From Chinchilla lanigera (taxonomy: Eukaryota > Chordata > Mammalia > Rodentia > Chinchillidae), in NCBI RefSeq assembly GCF_000276665.1, contig NW_004955435.1, positions 7,091,904 to 7,155,903 of the forward strand: a stretch of DNA of 64,000 nucleotides, given 5' to 3'. Within the stretch, counting starts at the first letter, position 1, and every line of letters starts with the position of its first letter. Both the position numbers and the translations under genes were made by a program. Below, in pieces: positions 11,640 to 23,101 of this stretch. The notes below the pieces were generated by a model that saw nothing but the letters and a program-made list of their open reading frames with translations, searched no databases and was not told the DNA's origin.

Positions 11640-12460
11640 ATAAGCCAACACATATCAGTTATAACCATAAATGTAAATTGCTTCAATTCACTAGTCAAAA
11701 GACACAGACTGGCACAGTGGATTAAGAAACAAAATTGAACAATGTGCTGTAGACAGGAAACACATCTTACTCAAAAGGAAATCCACAGCCTGAAAGTCAA
11801 AAGATAGAAAACAATTCTCCATGCAACAGAAACCCAGAAAAAAGTACATGTAGCTATTATGTTTGCAGAAAATGTAACCTTCAAACTGACAACAGTCAAA
11901 AGAGATAAAGAAGGTCACTAAATACTTGTTGGGGGAAAACTGCAAGAAGAAGAGATAACAATTGTAAACATGTATGCACCAAATATCAGAGCATCAAACT
12001 ATGTAAGACAAATCTTAACAGACATGAAAAATCAAATAATAAATAACAGTACTGCAGTTGGGGAACTCAACACCCCTTTGACACAAAGAGATAGGTCAAC
12101 TAGACAAAAAAGTCAGCAAAGAAATAACAGATCTGAACCAAATCTGTGAACAAATGGACATCGTAGATGTATACAGAGTGTTCCACCCTACAAGATCAGA
12201 ATACACATTTTTCTCAGCTCCACATGGGACTGTCTCTAAAATACAGCACATACTAGCCAATAGAGCCTACCTACTTAAATGCAAAGGAACTGAAATTATC
12301 CCATGAATATTATCCAAACACAGTGCAATGAAATTGGAAATTAAAGAAAAAAAGAACTCCAAAAACTCCATAGACACTTGGAAATAAAACAACAACCTCC
12401 TGAACAACCAATGGGTCACAAAAGAAATTAAAGAAGAAACTAACAATACCGACAATCAAA
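11640..12460 (+). pseudogene. L1 ORF2 endonuclease domain, decayed
   Basis: Translated pieces show the apurinic-endonuclease-like fold in order: a start-proximal 'INVNCFNSLVKRHRLAQW' segment, RQETHLTQKE (catalytic Glu retained) near 11750, a GELNTPLTQRDRST segment near 12060 (the usual GDFNTP Asp replaced), FFSAPHGTVSKIQH near 12210 (the Asp before His lost), and SKHSAMK near 12310 in place of SDH. Frames shift several times. The domain would normally nick target DNA for L1 insertion, and the loss of active-site residues means no activity. Confidence 0.85.
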
Positions 12461-12583
12461 CAAGCATGTAAATACAACTTACCAGTATCTGTGGAATGCA
12501 TTGAAAGCAGTCTTCAGACGGAAATTTATAGCGGTGAACTCACACATAAGGAAAACAGAAAGAGAACGAATAAATAGTCTAAT

Positions 12584-13525
12584 GTGCACATGAAACTTTT
12601 AGAAAAACAAGAACAAGCCAAGCCAAAAGCTCATAAAAGGGAAGAGATTATAAAGATCAGGGCAGAAATTAATGCAATTGAGACGAACAAAACACTACAA
12701 AAAATAAATGAATCAAAGAGTTGGTTCTTTGAAAGAATAAATAAAATTGATAAACCCCTAGCCAACCTTATCAGAAAAAGAGAAAACAACTCAGATTCAC
12801 GCAACATGGAATGAAAAGGATGAAATCACTTCAGATCCTCCAGAAATTCAAAAGATCATTAAAACTTACTTTGAAAATCTTTACTCCCATAGGTTAGAAA
12901 ACTCAGAAGAAATGGACAGATTCTTAGATATGTATGAATTATCAAGCTTGAGTCAAGAAGATATCAAATTCCTGAACAACCCAATATCAGTTAATGAGAT
13001 TGAAAACATGATTAAAAACCTACCGACAAAGAAAAGCCCAGGCCCTGATGGATTCACAGAAGAATTTTACAAGAAATTCAGAGAAGATTTAATACCAACA
13101 CTCCTCAAACTCTTCAATTTTGAAAAGGAAACAATTCTCCCTAACTCATTTCTGGAGGCAAGCATCACACCAAAACCAGAGAAAGACCCAAACAAGAAAG
13201 AGAACTACAGACCAATCTCCCTAGTGAATATAGATGCAAAGATACTCAATAAAATGCTAGCAAACAGAATGCAGCAAATCACTAAGAAAATAATACACCA
13301 GACCAAGTTGGATTCATTCCAAAAATGCAGAGATGGTTCAATATTCACAAATAAATAAATGTTATACACCATATCAATAAAGCCAAGGACAAAAACCACA
13401 TGATCATCTCAATAGATGCAGAAAAAGCTTTTGACAAAGTCCAACATGCATTTATGATAAAAACCCTACAGAAAATAGGAATAGATGGTTTTTACCTCAA
13501 TCTGATCAAAGCCATCTATGACTCA
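12584..13525 (+). pseudogene. L1 ORF2 reverse transcriptase N-terminal half, decayed
   Basis: The open piece 12584-12814 is the Lys-rich linker before RT. The open piece 12912-13358 (148 codons) holds RT motifs KKSPGPDGF and [12 protein letters not shown], diagnostic for L1. After a stop near 13356 the frame continues with motif [14 protein letters not shown], containing the first catalytic Asp. The sequence then ends at the deletion junction near 13525, so motif C with the paired catalytic Asp residues is absent. It is a remnant of a retrotransposon polymerase, not a host gene. Confidence 0.93.
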
Positions 13526-13540
13526 ATATTAAAACAGAAA

Positions 13541-14342
13541 CACTAAATCTACTGGAAAAGAAAGTAGATTTAAAATCTTGAAGACACAGGGGTAAGTAGA
13601 AAGTTCATGAACAAAAACCAAATGTGCAAGAAACACTTCAAAGAATCAACAACTGGGATCTCATCCTACTGAAAAGTTTTTACACATCGAAAGAAATCAC
13701 CAGCAGAGTAAAAAGAAAACCCACAAAAAGGAAAAAAAAATATTTACCTGACTGTCGCTTGGACAAAGGTCTTCTATCTAGAATGTATAAAGAATTAAAA
13801 AAAATCAGCTCCCCCAAATTCAAAGACCCAATCCAAAATGGGCAGCTGAGATGAATACACACTTCTCAGATAAAGAAATACAAATGGCAAATAAATGCAT
13901 GGGAAAATGTTCAACATCATTAGTCATCTGAGAAATGCAAATTAAAACCACACTGAGTTTCCACCTCACCCCAGAAAGTGTGGCTATCATCAAGAAATCA
14001 AACCACAACAAATGCTGGAGGGGCTGTGGGGAAAAAGGAACTGTTCTCCATTGCTGGGGGGAGTGTAGACTGGTGCAACCATTGTGGAAATTAGTTTGGA
14101 GATTCCTCAGCAAAAGAGGTCTAGAGGTCCCATTCAATCCAGGTATTCCCCTTCTGGATATTTTCCCCGAAGATCTGAAAACATCATGTCACAGCAATAT
14201 ATGTGCACCCATGTTCATAGGAGCACAATTTGTAATTGCTAAATTGTGGGAGCAACTCACATGTCCATCTACCGAGGAATGGCTAAAAAAATCGTGGTAC
14301 TTTTATATAATGGAATATTACTCAGCTATAAAGAAAGATTAA
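13541..14342 (+). pseudogene. L1 ORF2 C-terminal region, decayed
   Basis: Sequence from 13541 matches the fragment at 20341-20650 and belongs to the L1 ORF2 C-terminal third. The open piece 13935-14342 (135 codons) includes a Cys-rich segment ([13 protein letters not shown]), followed by [14 protein letters not shown] and the closing [15 protein letters not shown] of L1 ORF2. A stop follows at about 14340. It is joined directly to RT motif A sequence upstream by deletion. Confidence 0.93.
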
Positions 14343-14555
14343 TTCGAGGCTTTTATAGGTAAATTGTCACAACTAGAGATCATACTCATAAGTGAAATAA
14401 ACCAGATCTCCATGTGTAAGCAATATATTGTCTCACTAGTGTAAGAACCTGAAAGACTGACTGAAAATTAGGAGGTATGATAGACATTGTGAAACAAAGG
14501 GAAACTCCTCAAAAGTGAACAGAAACTGGCATGAGAGAAAAGAGAGAAGAGGAAA

Positions 14556-14598
14556 TTATGTATGTGTGTGTGTGTATACATATATATATGTGTGTGTG

Positions 14599-14632
<34 letters not shown>

Positions 14633-14635
14633 TAC
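14556..14635. repeat. TG/TA/CA microsatellite containing a 36-bp perfect palindrome
   Basis: A (TG)n-(TA)n-(CA)n tract lies in the L1 3' region. Positions 14589-14624 read (TG)5(TA)8(CA)5, which is its own reverse complement. Such tracts can form Z-DNA (TG/CA) or extrude cruciforms (TA core). Confidence 0.95.
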
Positions 14636-15111
14636 AGGATAGCTAACATAGTTGCACTACTGAGTTCTTTCACTTTACTGAAAGGAACAGTTGATGATTA
14701 ATTATTTGATCAATCTTGCATGTTTCTATTTGTTTTCCTGAGAAACCACCTGAAGATATCAATATATAATAATACTACCATTGTTAATTTCCTACTACTT
14801 TGTCTGTAATTTGGTATTGCTTGTGTTGTCATTAGCTATTTTGTAAATGGATGTCTATTCATTAACATGTTTTCCTTCTTTTATTTTTAAAATAACTTTT
14901 TAAAAGAGTAAGTTGTAAATTACTTAGTTATTTTGCCTTTTATTATACCTTAAATTTTTGTATTTTTCTATTTTATGGCTGCTTAGCTTTTTGCAGAATG
15001 ATGTAGAGAAAAAGAGCATAAAGGTGAAAGCTGAAATGGATAAGATTTAAATTTAGTAACAAATTTATTATTAGTGGCTCATTCTAAATTAGAAAATGAT
15101 TTGGGCTTTAT

Positions 15112-15577
15112 TGTGGCTTGTATCTAGATGTCCTGAAAAGCATTATGTGGTCATAAGTGGCTGGGTCTAGAGTGTGTGATGTGGGATTAAATGTGTAATG
15201 CTGGGATCAAGGGTGTGAGATTACTAAATTAGCCCAGTGATTTGTTTGGCATAGTTCATGGTAGGATTAAGGGCACCCCATTCTGGGTGTTAGGACAGGT
15301 ATCCTGAACAGAATACAAGGGACAGAAAAAAGGTTGCCTAATTCGCTTGCGGCTTGCTGCCTGCTTCCTTGATACTTCTCTGCTTTGCTGCCTTCTTCCC
15401 TTCTGCCCACCATAAACTGTTTGCTCCTCTGTGATGCCCTCTTCCATGCTACCCCGTAGTTGGGAGCCAGCCAACTACCAACTGAAACCTCTACAAACTG
15501 TGAGCTAAAGAAATCTTTGCTCCTTTAACTTTGTGTGTTGGGTTTTTTGTCTCAGCAATGAGAAAAGTAGCTAAGAG
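15112..15577 (+). mobile_element. MaLR-like LTR, same family as 1-356
   Basis: The 3' end carries 'tgaaacctctacaaactgtg', 'agctaaagaaatc', 'tttgtgtgttgggttttttg' and 'ctcagcaatgagaaaagtag', the same ordered blocks as 1-356. Internal words (catggtaggattaagggcacc) are also shared. The usual AATAAA has become AAGAAA. Start is approximate. No ERV internal sequence lies next to it. Confidence 0.7.
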
Positions 15578-16867
15578 CGGCTCTTATCTGGAATGGGAAA
15601 AAATATTTCTGGGCTGTTACTAGGTTTCTATTTGTAATTATATCACTCTTCTAATGATTTCTATGCCACTGTGTTTTCAAAAATCTTTCCCACAGATCAT
15701 TCCCACAGATGTTGATCCCTGCTTTTGCAGGTATTTAAATCAGGCTGTGTCTTCATAATTTGCATATACTGTCTGTCAACAAGCTGTGCTTTGGTGAATT
15801 CCTTGCCAGCTTTCTCTTCAGTAAATGGAACACTTGGGGTTGGTATTATTTTGACTGTGTAACCCAAGACCTAATTATATTACAATATGAAGTCAATCTT
15901 GGATTCACAATCTCAGAGAGTTAATACAGTATGCAAGAAAATCTCATTGAGGAAGACGGCTTCATTTCCTCTGCAAATCTCCGAAATCTGAGGTGTGATA
16001 AGCATGCAGACAAGCCATTAGGGAGCAGGTAGGAATGACATTCAAGGCAAGCATTTCCAAAGCCTCATCAAAAATGTGCTGAAATGACAATAGTGGATGT
16101 GTATCAGAAGTTTAATTTAGTCTCCTAAGTGACCTTGATCATTTGATTGGATTGGTCTGAGATAGTGTTTGCAAGTGTATTTATGAATGTCTAACGCAGA
16201 AGACAGAGAAAGTGCCCTTCAAACAGCTCTCCTGAAGATTTCGTGGATTAGAAAAAATGAAAAGACCAGTTTAGCTCATTAATAATTCAACATCTTTCTT
16301 ATTTTAAAATCCCCTCCAGTCAAAATCTTTACATTTTATTGGGAAATTCTTATTACTGAGAGCTTTAAGGCATTAGTAAAATGTTTATAAAGATTGTTTC
16401 TTTTGTGTATGTGAAGGTTGTGCCCTTCCTGTATGCCCTTACCCTGGAAAATCCAGACTGTGTGTCCTGCATGTAGAGGACCCATCGTGCTTTTTCTCAC
16501 TTGCTGCTGGACTGCTAGTTTTCTGATGTGCTTCAATTGTTCTAATGAAAACCATGTGCCTAAAATCTGCAGACAAATCTGGTGTCATTTATGAAATTTT
16601 TTTTATTTTATTTAAACCATATCATCTAAAATATTGTCAGGAGAGTTTTACCTCCTAACCTTTTAAAAAGAATAATGTTTTAAAATAATCTCAAAATGAC
16701 ATAAATTTATTATATTGAAAATCATAAACATATCTCTCTAATTTAAATACTGAGTATCTGAACAGAAGCGTTCTCCTTTGATAAAATATTTTCATAGGTA
16801 CTGCACTCAAATATTTGAATATTCAGTTGTTTGTGACCACAGCACACAAATAACTGAAAAAAGCACT
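15578..16867. other. No recognisable gene
   Basis: Mixed-composition sequence without repeat signatures that I can name. The open frame at 16336-16536 (minus, 66 codons) shows no known motif. Confidence 0.5.
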
Positions 16868-17240
16868 TTAATTCAATAGTTTTTTATTGGGCACTTATGT
16901 ATCAGGAACTGTGCTGTGCATTAGTTTTTTGACGTAAAGAAAACAGTATCTGCCTAGAAGGAGTTCACTATCTAGCGATATTTCAGACAAATAAATGACA
17001 CACTATGGGAGAGTATGTTAAATATTATATAGACAAGTACAGAGTATTGTGTGAATGCAGGTGGTAATTTAATCCGGGCTGGAGGACTGAGACCAAGTCT
17101 TCCAGAAGACATAGTGTTTATGTTATGTGCTGCAAAAATAATTAGACCCAGCAATGTTACATGAATGTGGGCTTGGGAACAGGGTAGTAGCTCATGAGAA
17201 CGACTTCTGGAAGACAGAATGCAGATGTTGAAAAGTGCTA
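16868..17240. repeat. Possible ancient mammalian repeat (L2/MIR-age)
   Basis: The text 'ttattgggcacttatgtatcaggaactgtgctgtgcatt' at about 16885-16923, followed by 'aaggagttcactatctag' and 'gacaaataaatgacac', follows the layout of very old interspersed repeats common to mammals. Divergence is too high to name the family by eye. Confidence 0.35.
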
Positions 17241-17503
17241 ATGCGATCAATCATTGTGCATGTGAGGAGCTTCTTAACATTTAACGAGGTGAATTTCACT
17301 TGGGTGCTAATTTGCAAGCTTGAAGACCATATATAGCACATTATCAAAGTTAAATAATTCAAGTACACATAGGGCAAAATACATGTAGGAAGGGATACAG
17401 AATTGATTTTTTTAACCTGGATCTCACACAATAGCTATGAAAGTCTTTAAGGCTTACATGATAATTCATATAAAATTGGCTATCAACTTTCTTTACTTTC
17501 ATT

Positions 17504-17839
17504 TGCATTGGTCGGCTTTGCAATGCTAGAGAAAATATCTGAGTTAATCAACTTTTAAAGACAAAATTTTTATTGTGGCTTATAGTTTCGGAGGTGTCAG
17601 GCCATGGTCACTTGTGCTATTGCTTTAGTCTTGCAAGTGTGCAGCAAAGGACTCAAAACACCCAGAAAACAAAGAAAGACAGGAACGGGCCAGGCTCCTA
17701 CTGTCCCCGCCAAGGTCACACACCCAGTGACCTAACGTCCTTCTGCTATGCTCCATCTACAAGTTTCCAACACATCTAAACAGTGGCGTGGACTGGACAT
17801 CAAGCCTCAACACAAGACCCAAACTAATAATCATGTACA
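17504..17839 (-). mobile_element. MaLR-like LTR, minus strand
   Basis: Read on the minus strand, it carries 'gcaatagcacaagtgaccatggcctg', 'acacctccgaaactataagcc' with ACAATAAA as polyadenylation signal, then 'ttaaaagttgattaactcag' and a closing 'agcattgcaaagccgaccaa'. This is the MaLR LTR 3' layout. About 336 bp, TG...CA-like ends, no internal region. Confidence 0.75.
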
Positions 17840-19428
17840 GTTCTACTTCACGTAATTGTATTTTCTCTCCCAAACTGTAAATCTTCTAAAGGTGCAATAT
17901 GCACCATCCATTTCTCTTCTACTTTCAGGACATCCTGCCCACTCCGGAGTCCTATGTTAGAGTTAAATTTAAACAAGAAGTGATTGCAAATAAAGGCAAA
18001 CATTTCAGGCATGTATTTAAAATAGATATTTCATACTTTTAAAGAATGTAAAACATCGTGAAATGCATTTTCAAGTGAAACAGTACCTTTCTCTTCTTGA
18101 ATTTCTAAAAGTTTCAATACCAGATATTCAAAAACTACTCTTTAAATTTGTCTCCCACCACCATTTCTCTATCATTTACTACCAAAGTCTGCCTAATCCC
18201 AAAGGAGGAAGTATCTATCAGTAGCACATCCATGATAACAATTTCTAATTCACAGTTTGCCCCCACATCTGACCTTACAATGTCTCTTACAGATACTCAA
18301 TTTTCTGTATCCTCAGGCAAGCCCAGGCTCATGGCAAAGGCACAGAACCTAGTTTGGTTTCCTGAGCCAACTGCCCCTATGTCTGTGTATATTTCAGGAC
18401 ATAGAGCTTACATCTGTGAAGAAGCAACCTAAATCTTTTTAAATGCTGTTTTCATCTGTCAGCGCCGGGGATATACCTAAAAATTAAAAACTGCAAATAA
18501 TCACATATATCACAAAGTAATGCATGAACTGATAGTTTTATAAAAATGTGTATTTAAACAACCTTCAAATGGAAATCTTGATGAGTTCATATTATTTCTA
18601 GATTAATACACACTGTTGAAATGAGAGGGCTGAATTATTTCCTCACTTAAAAATACTTGATTATGAAATATATAAACAAATGAACAAAATTTCTAATGAA
18701 TATTTTAGAATGCCTTTTGGAAACATATTAAATACATTTTAAAATATTATAATGCATAACTGACACTTCCAAAACAAAAGGCTTTAGGAAAAAAGAACTA
18801 AAAGCTTCTGAAGACCAAAAATAATTCTTGATGCAGTATAGAAATATTTTCAAATTAGAGCATCATAAGTGCTTTTATTTTACATTACTTGATAGTAAAG
18901 CAAACTACAATTTTTATTTCCCTGGAATTTTTTATGATTCAGTTAGTTAAAAAGTCTCAAAGAAAAGATAAGAGGCTAATGGTAAAATGTTATGGAAGAT
19001 ACCCTTTTCGGGAATGCCCAGGAGTTGGTAAACAGCCTAATTTCTCACCCCTCCCAAGTACAACGCTGTGTAATGCATACTGATGCTTCAGATGATAGTT
19101 TGAAGTTACCAAAAGTCAGTGAATAAATGCATAGTGCTCTCGGGTGCATTCTCCATACCAACAACAGTATTTCAGTTTCCAACAGGGAGAAATTCTGTAA
19201 ACCAACTGGCTGAGGAAGCTGTGCTGTGAACTCACATAGTCTAAACTTGCAAAACCTCATTCTAGTAGCTAGAACAGCGCTTCCCCGCTTGAAAGATCCT
19301 TACAGCAGAAACAGTTCTTTAGAGACTTCTCACATGTCTTGCCCAGTATAGTGCCTAGGCAGCAAGAGCTGAGGAAAGTTTTGCTACACGCTAAGCGAAG
19401 GAATAGAAGAACAAAATCATGTAGATGG
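17840..19428. other. No recognisable gene
   Basis: A 94-codon plus-strand frame at 18148-18432 is Ser/Thr-rich and matches nothing known. The remainder is AT-rich anonymous sequence. A 'tttctaattcacag' string near 18241-18254 resembles a splice acceptor by chance only. Confidence 0.45.
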
Positions 19429-19616
19429 GTTTTTTTGTTTTGTTTTTTGTTCTTTGTTTTGTTTCGGTTTGTTTTGCTTGAGGCAGGGTCTTACTGTGTA
19501 GACCAGACTGGCCTTCAGTTCACGATGTAGCCCAGGCTGGCCTCGAACTCATAGCATGCTCTTGCCTCGCTCTCCTGGGTATGGGATTGCAGGCCTGTGC
19601 CACCACATCTCGCTCA
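19429..19616 (-). mobile_element. B1 SINE, minus strand
   Basis: The body at about 19480-19614 reads GAGGCAGGGTCTTACTGTG, then GTAGCCCAGGCTGGCCTCG and GGGATTGCAGGCCTGTGCC. It has the extra internal segment (a repeat of the CAG..CTGGCC block) typical of rodent B1. A T-rich tract at 19429-19478 represents the inverted A-tail. Target-site duplications are not clear. Confidence 0.92.
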
Positions 19617-20099
19617 TTTAGAGATTTAGACTAAGAGAGTTTAGTTAACTAAAACATTCTCATTTTCCAAAGGAAGTAGTTTATTCATCTCTTATCCAAC
19701 TGCCAGTATGATGTAATCATTTATTACTCAGTTAAATGTGTTGACATTTTTTAGCACAAAACACCAAGTACAGGATATACCTCAACACAGAATATTAATC
19801 ATGATGCTTTCTAAAATTTATTTTAATGTTTTGCCACTATAGTCACACTGTACCATAAGTGAAGTTTAATGATTGTTTAATATTTTTCAATATTTTTTGT
19901 ATTTTCTTTTTTTTTATTTTAAAGAGAATAAAAAAAATCAAAATAACAACAACATAGACAAAAACCCACAAAAACAATAAAAATGATGCAGGGTTTCAAC
20001 AAAATGATAAGAATTAATAGTGGTTGTTATATTACATACTGTTATCTTCAATGAAGTTGCTCACATTACCAGATGTAAGAATACAAGATTGATCAAACC
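19617..20099. other. No recognisable gene
   Basis: AT-rich, with a purine/adenine-rich block at about 19905-19990 (repeated AAAAAC/AACAAC words). Confidence 0.5.
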
Positions 20100-20652
20100 A
20101 TTAAAATCAGCCTGATACTGGCAAAACATAGATCAAAATAACAGATTAGAAGATGCAGACACAATTACAAACACACTCAGCCACCTTATCTTTGACAAAA
20201 GGGTCAAACATGTTTGCTGAAAGAAAGATAGCCTCTTTAATAAGTGGTCCTGGAAAAACTGGCTTTCCACATGCTGAAGACTAAAACTAGACCCACGCTT
20301 ATCACCATGTACCAAAATAATGTCAAAATGGCTTAAAGATCTAAATATTAAAACAGAAACACTAGATCTACTGAAAGAGAAAGTAGGTGGAAATCTTGAA
20401 GACATAGGGGTAAGCAGAGAGTTCATGAACAAAAACCAAACTGCACTGGAAATATTTCAAAGAATTAACAACTGAGATCTCATCTTATTGAAAAGATTTT
20501 ACACATCAAAAGAAATCAATAACAAAGAGAAAAGAAAACCCATGAATTGGAAAAAAATTTTAGCCAACTCTCTCTCTCTGACAAAGGACTTCTATCTAGA
20601 GCATATGAACAATTAAAAAAATTCAGGCCCCCAAAATTCAAAGACCAAATAT
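20100..20652 (+). mobile_element. L1 ORF2 fragment, truncated at both ends
   Basis: This matches the ORF2 C-terminal third, e.g. 'tctttaataagtggtcctgg', 'aaaactggctttccacatgctg' and 'aaaacagaaacactagatctactg'. The right part aligns with 13541-13830 of the L1 upstream. It stops abruptly near 20650 in the middle of ORF2, without the 3' UTR, so it was broken after insertion. Confidence 0.9.
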
Positions 20653-21880
20653 GTTTTAGTATTACGATTGCTTCAACATCACATTAATTATATTCATATT
20701 TCCTAATAGTCCTCTTCTGATTCTAAAGTACATTCTGATGCTTTACTTTGGCAAATGCCCCATCTCCCCCTCCAGGGGACTGAACTTGGGGCTTTGATCA
20801 CAGGTACACTATGTGCCCAGCCCATTATTTGCCTCTGGGTAATTAAAAATGAGATAAATGATAAGGGAATGACAAAAATGATATTTGTTTTGTTATGCCT
20901 TATTACTTCAAAAAGCCCATTTAATATAGACATCTTCCAATTCTTTAGTAAATGAGTACAGTATCATTTATTAATATTTATCATTTTTTAATGTAAAGAA
21001 CTATAAAAATGAAAAAGAAAGGCTACACTTACAATATCTTGAAAAAAGTGATATTCACTGACCAACATGCCAATTTTCTTTTTCTTTTCTTTCTCTTTTA
21101 ACTTAAATTAATTTTCTTTTCAGTGTCCTACACATGTAAAATTTTACAAGGTTAATGTCATAATATATTCCTCTACACTACAACTTAAATATTTTCTCAA
21201 AATCACCCATTATTCTTTCAACATATATTGTATTTTCTAGCACTCAGTATGTGTTAGTTTCTCTTCTAGATTCATGGGATATGCCAGAGAACAAGTAGAA
21301 ATTATTGTGCATAGGCAGGTAAATCTCTGGAAAGAAAGTTAAAAAAAAAAAAAATGAGAGAGCAAGTGAGAAAGAGAAGGAGAGATAAAAAGGAAATTAC
21401 ACAGTAGGTTAGAAAATGCTGTAGAAAGGCAAAGCAGAGAACGGATAGGAGACTGAGGCAGAAAGTTGAGATTTAAGTATGAGAAACAGAAGACACAACG
21501 GAGAAGCGTACATTCAAAAACAGCTCTGAAGTGTTAGAGTGGATCCCATACAAATGCAGCCTAAGAAAAAATGTGCAGAAAGGAAGGGAGGCCAGTTTGG
21601 CTATAGTAGGACACATAAGGGATTGTATTAAAGAGACAATATGATGAGATAAGATGGGAACAAGAACAGGGCGGGCAGACAGAATAACGCGGGTGAGAAG
21701 TTGTGTTCATTTATGCCAGAGGGGAAGAACTGACCGGGGATAGCTGATTGAATGTATTTTGAAGATACGGTCTTTATAAATTTTGACATTAAAAATAGGG
21801 TGTTAGAGAATGATAAGACAAAAAAATCACCAGAAGATTCATCCCGAGTTACTAAAAAGGTGGAAGCTAATAGGGAACCA

Positions 21881-21882
<2 letters not shown>
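20653..21882. other. No recognisable gene; possible old repeats
   Basis: 20758-20822 (GGGGACTGAACTTGGGGC and following) looks like a worn minus-strand ID-type SINE, but this is weak. 21240-21860 has a G/A-rich character with words such as 'ggaaggccagtttggctatag' (21583-21603 region) seen in old mammalian interspersed repeats. No coding frame is convincing. Confidence 0.35.

Positions 21883-21925
<43 letters not shown>
21883..21925. repeat. (AC)n microsatellite
   Basis: A pure AC dinucleotide tract of 43 bases. Being uninterrupted, it is likely polymorphic. Confidence 0.97.
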
Positions 21926-21929
<4 letters not shown>

Positions 21930-22312
21930 CAAATAGCAGAGTAAATGTGGGAGCCTTAAATATGAATAATACTAATATAATTCTCCAAAAAAAGTAGCAC
22001 AGGTAGGGAGGAGATGCACAGGGACTGACCACAAAGATTCACATGTCCAAAGAGGGAGATATACAAGAAGATTAAAATCGTGTCAAGAGGAATAGAACTA
22101 AAAAGGGAGCACTTTTGAACAATCAGTGAAGAACGCAGAGAGACTAGCCGCTGTATCAAGCACCCAAGCTTTGCGTTAGATGGGAAGCAGTGGGTGCTGT
22201 GAAGCTACAATTGTGACTGTGTTTCATTGCTGGGGCTTACAGCTGATTATTGGGTGTTAGGAGCAATTTAGAGATATACTAGGATGCAGTGCATACACGG
22301 GTCTGTTTTGTT
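21926..22312. other. No recognisable gene
   Basis: Purine-rich, moderately old-looking sequence between the CA repeat and the next SINE. No frame or repeat can be named. Confidence 0.4.
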
Positions 22313-22436
22313 TTTGTTTTCTTTTCTCTTTTATTTATTTGTTTATTTTTTGGTACCGGGAATTGAACTGATGACCTCAGACTTGTGAGGCAAGCACTTA
22401 CACCACTGAGCTATATCCCCGGCTTTGTTTTCTTTT
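22313..22436 (-). mobile_element. ID SINE, minus strand, with 13-bp target-site duplication
   Basis: The body lies at about 22352-22423 (GGTACCGGGAATTGAACTG to GCTATATCCCCGGC), with the inverted tail as TTTATTTATTT on the left. TTTGTTTTCTTTT is present at 22313-22325 and 22424-22436. Confidence 0.9.
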
Positions 22437-22484
22437 TTAGTAGATGGAGTTTTATCATGATGAGAATCAAAAAGAAGGGTGTCT

Positions 22485-22680
22485 GATCAATCTTACCTTC
22501 TTAGGTCTGATGGGTTGAGCAACTTCGTTGAAGATAACAGTATGTAATGCAGCAGCCATTGTTAACTCCTATCATTTTGCTTCGAGGTCATGTATCATTT
22601 TTGTTGTTTTTGTGTCGTTTTGATGTTGTCTTCATTGTTGCTTTGTTAGTTTTTTTAATCTTTAAAATGAAAAAAAGAAG
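22485..22680 (+). mobile_element. L1 3' UTR end fragment
   Basis: The text 'gagcaacttcgttgaagataac' and '.ccattgttaactcctatcattttg' parallels 39138-39200 in the inverted L1 copy further right, ending in an A-rich 'aaaatgaaaaaaagaag'. This identifies the terminal L1 3' UTR and tail. Confidence 0.75.
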
Positions 22681-23101
22681 GGCATATAAGCTGGTGGATA
22701 ATGTGAGGCAAAACCTTTTTTGGTTTGTTTTGATGCTTTATTATAAAACTTCTGAATGGGAGAAATGCTAGCCTGAATATTATAATGGAAATAAGTGAAT
22801 AGAGAAAAAATTATGGTTAGGAGGATAAAGGAACACTGGTGGAAGAATTGACCTTGATTTAAAAAAAGAAAGCACCACATGCACCAGGAGGGAGCACGTC
22901 GGACAAGAGCTCATCTTTGCTAACAGAGGTGATGTACAAGGGCACAACCAGGAAGTTGGCTGACACTGTGCATTTTGCTTATTCACATTTGCTTCTAATG
23001 CTTTAATTTTTATTCATGGCAAGGGACTAGACATAATTCTGCATCTCCCACAGAGGCAAAGACTCAAAGAAAGACCCAAACATGCACTCATGTTGTTCAT
23101 G
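22681..23101. other. No recognisable gene
   Basis: Unique-looking sequence between an L1 tail and an ID SINE. Small frames show only low-complexity composition. Confidence 0.5.

Larger units (their letters stand above)
11234..14930 (+). mobile_element. L1 retrotransposon, 5'-truncated and internally deleted
   Basis: In order: the tail of ORF1 (to about 11600), the ORF2 endonuclease (about 11640-12460), the pre-RT and RT fingers (12584-13358), RT motif A (about 13400-13520), then an abrupt jump at about 13525 to the ORF2 C-terminal region (13541-14342) and a 3' UTR with a dinucleotide repeat. Roughly the RT palm/thumb and following domain are missing, including the FADD motif. Stops and frameshifts interrupt every part, and the endonuclease SDH motif reads SKH near 12310. 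The copy is dead. No target-site duplication could be fixed. Confidence 0.93.

Noticed and set aside
12912..14342. Frames with clear reverse transcriptase and C-terminal motifs as possible host genes
   Set aside because: Motif order and neighbours are those of L1 ORF2; frames are broken and the RT core is deleted.
1..15577. Possible provirus bounded by the two same-strand LTRs
   Set aside because: The 15 kb between them holds SINEs, other LTRs and an L1 but no retroviral internal sequence or primer-binding site. They are separate insertions.
18148..18432. 94-codon Ser/Thr-rich plus-strand frame
   Set aside because: No family resemblance and no gene context; low-complexity bias makes chance likely.
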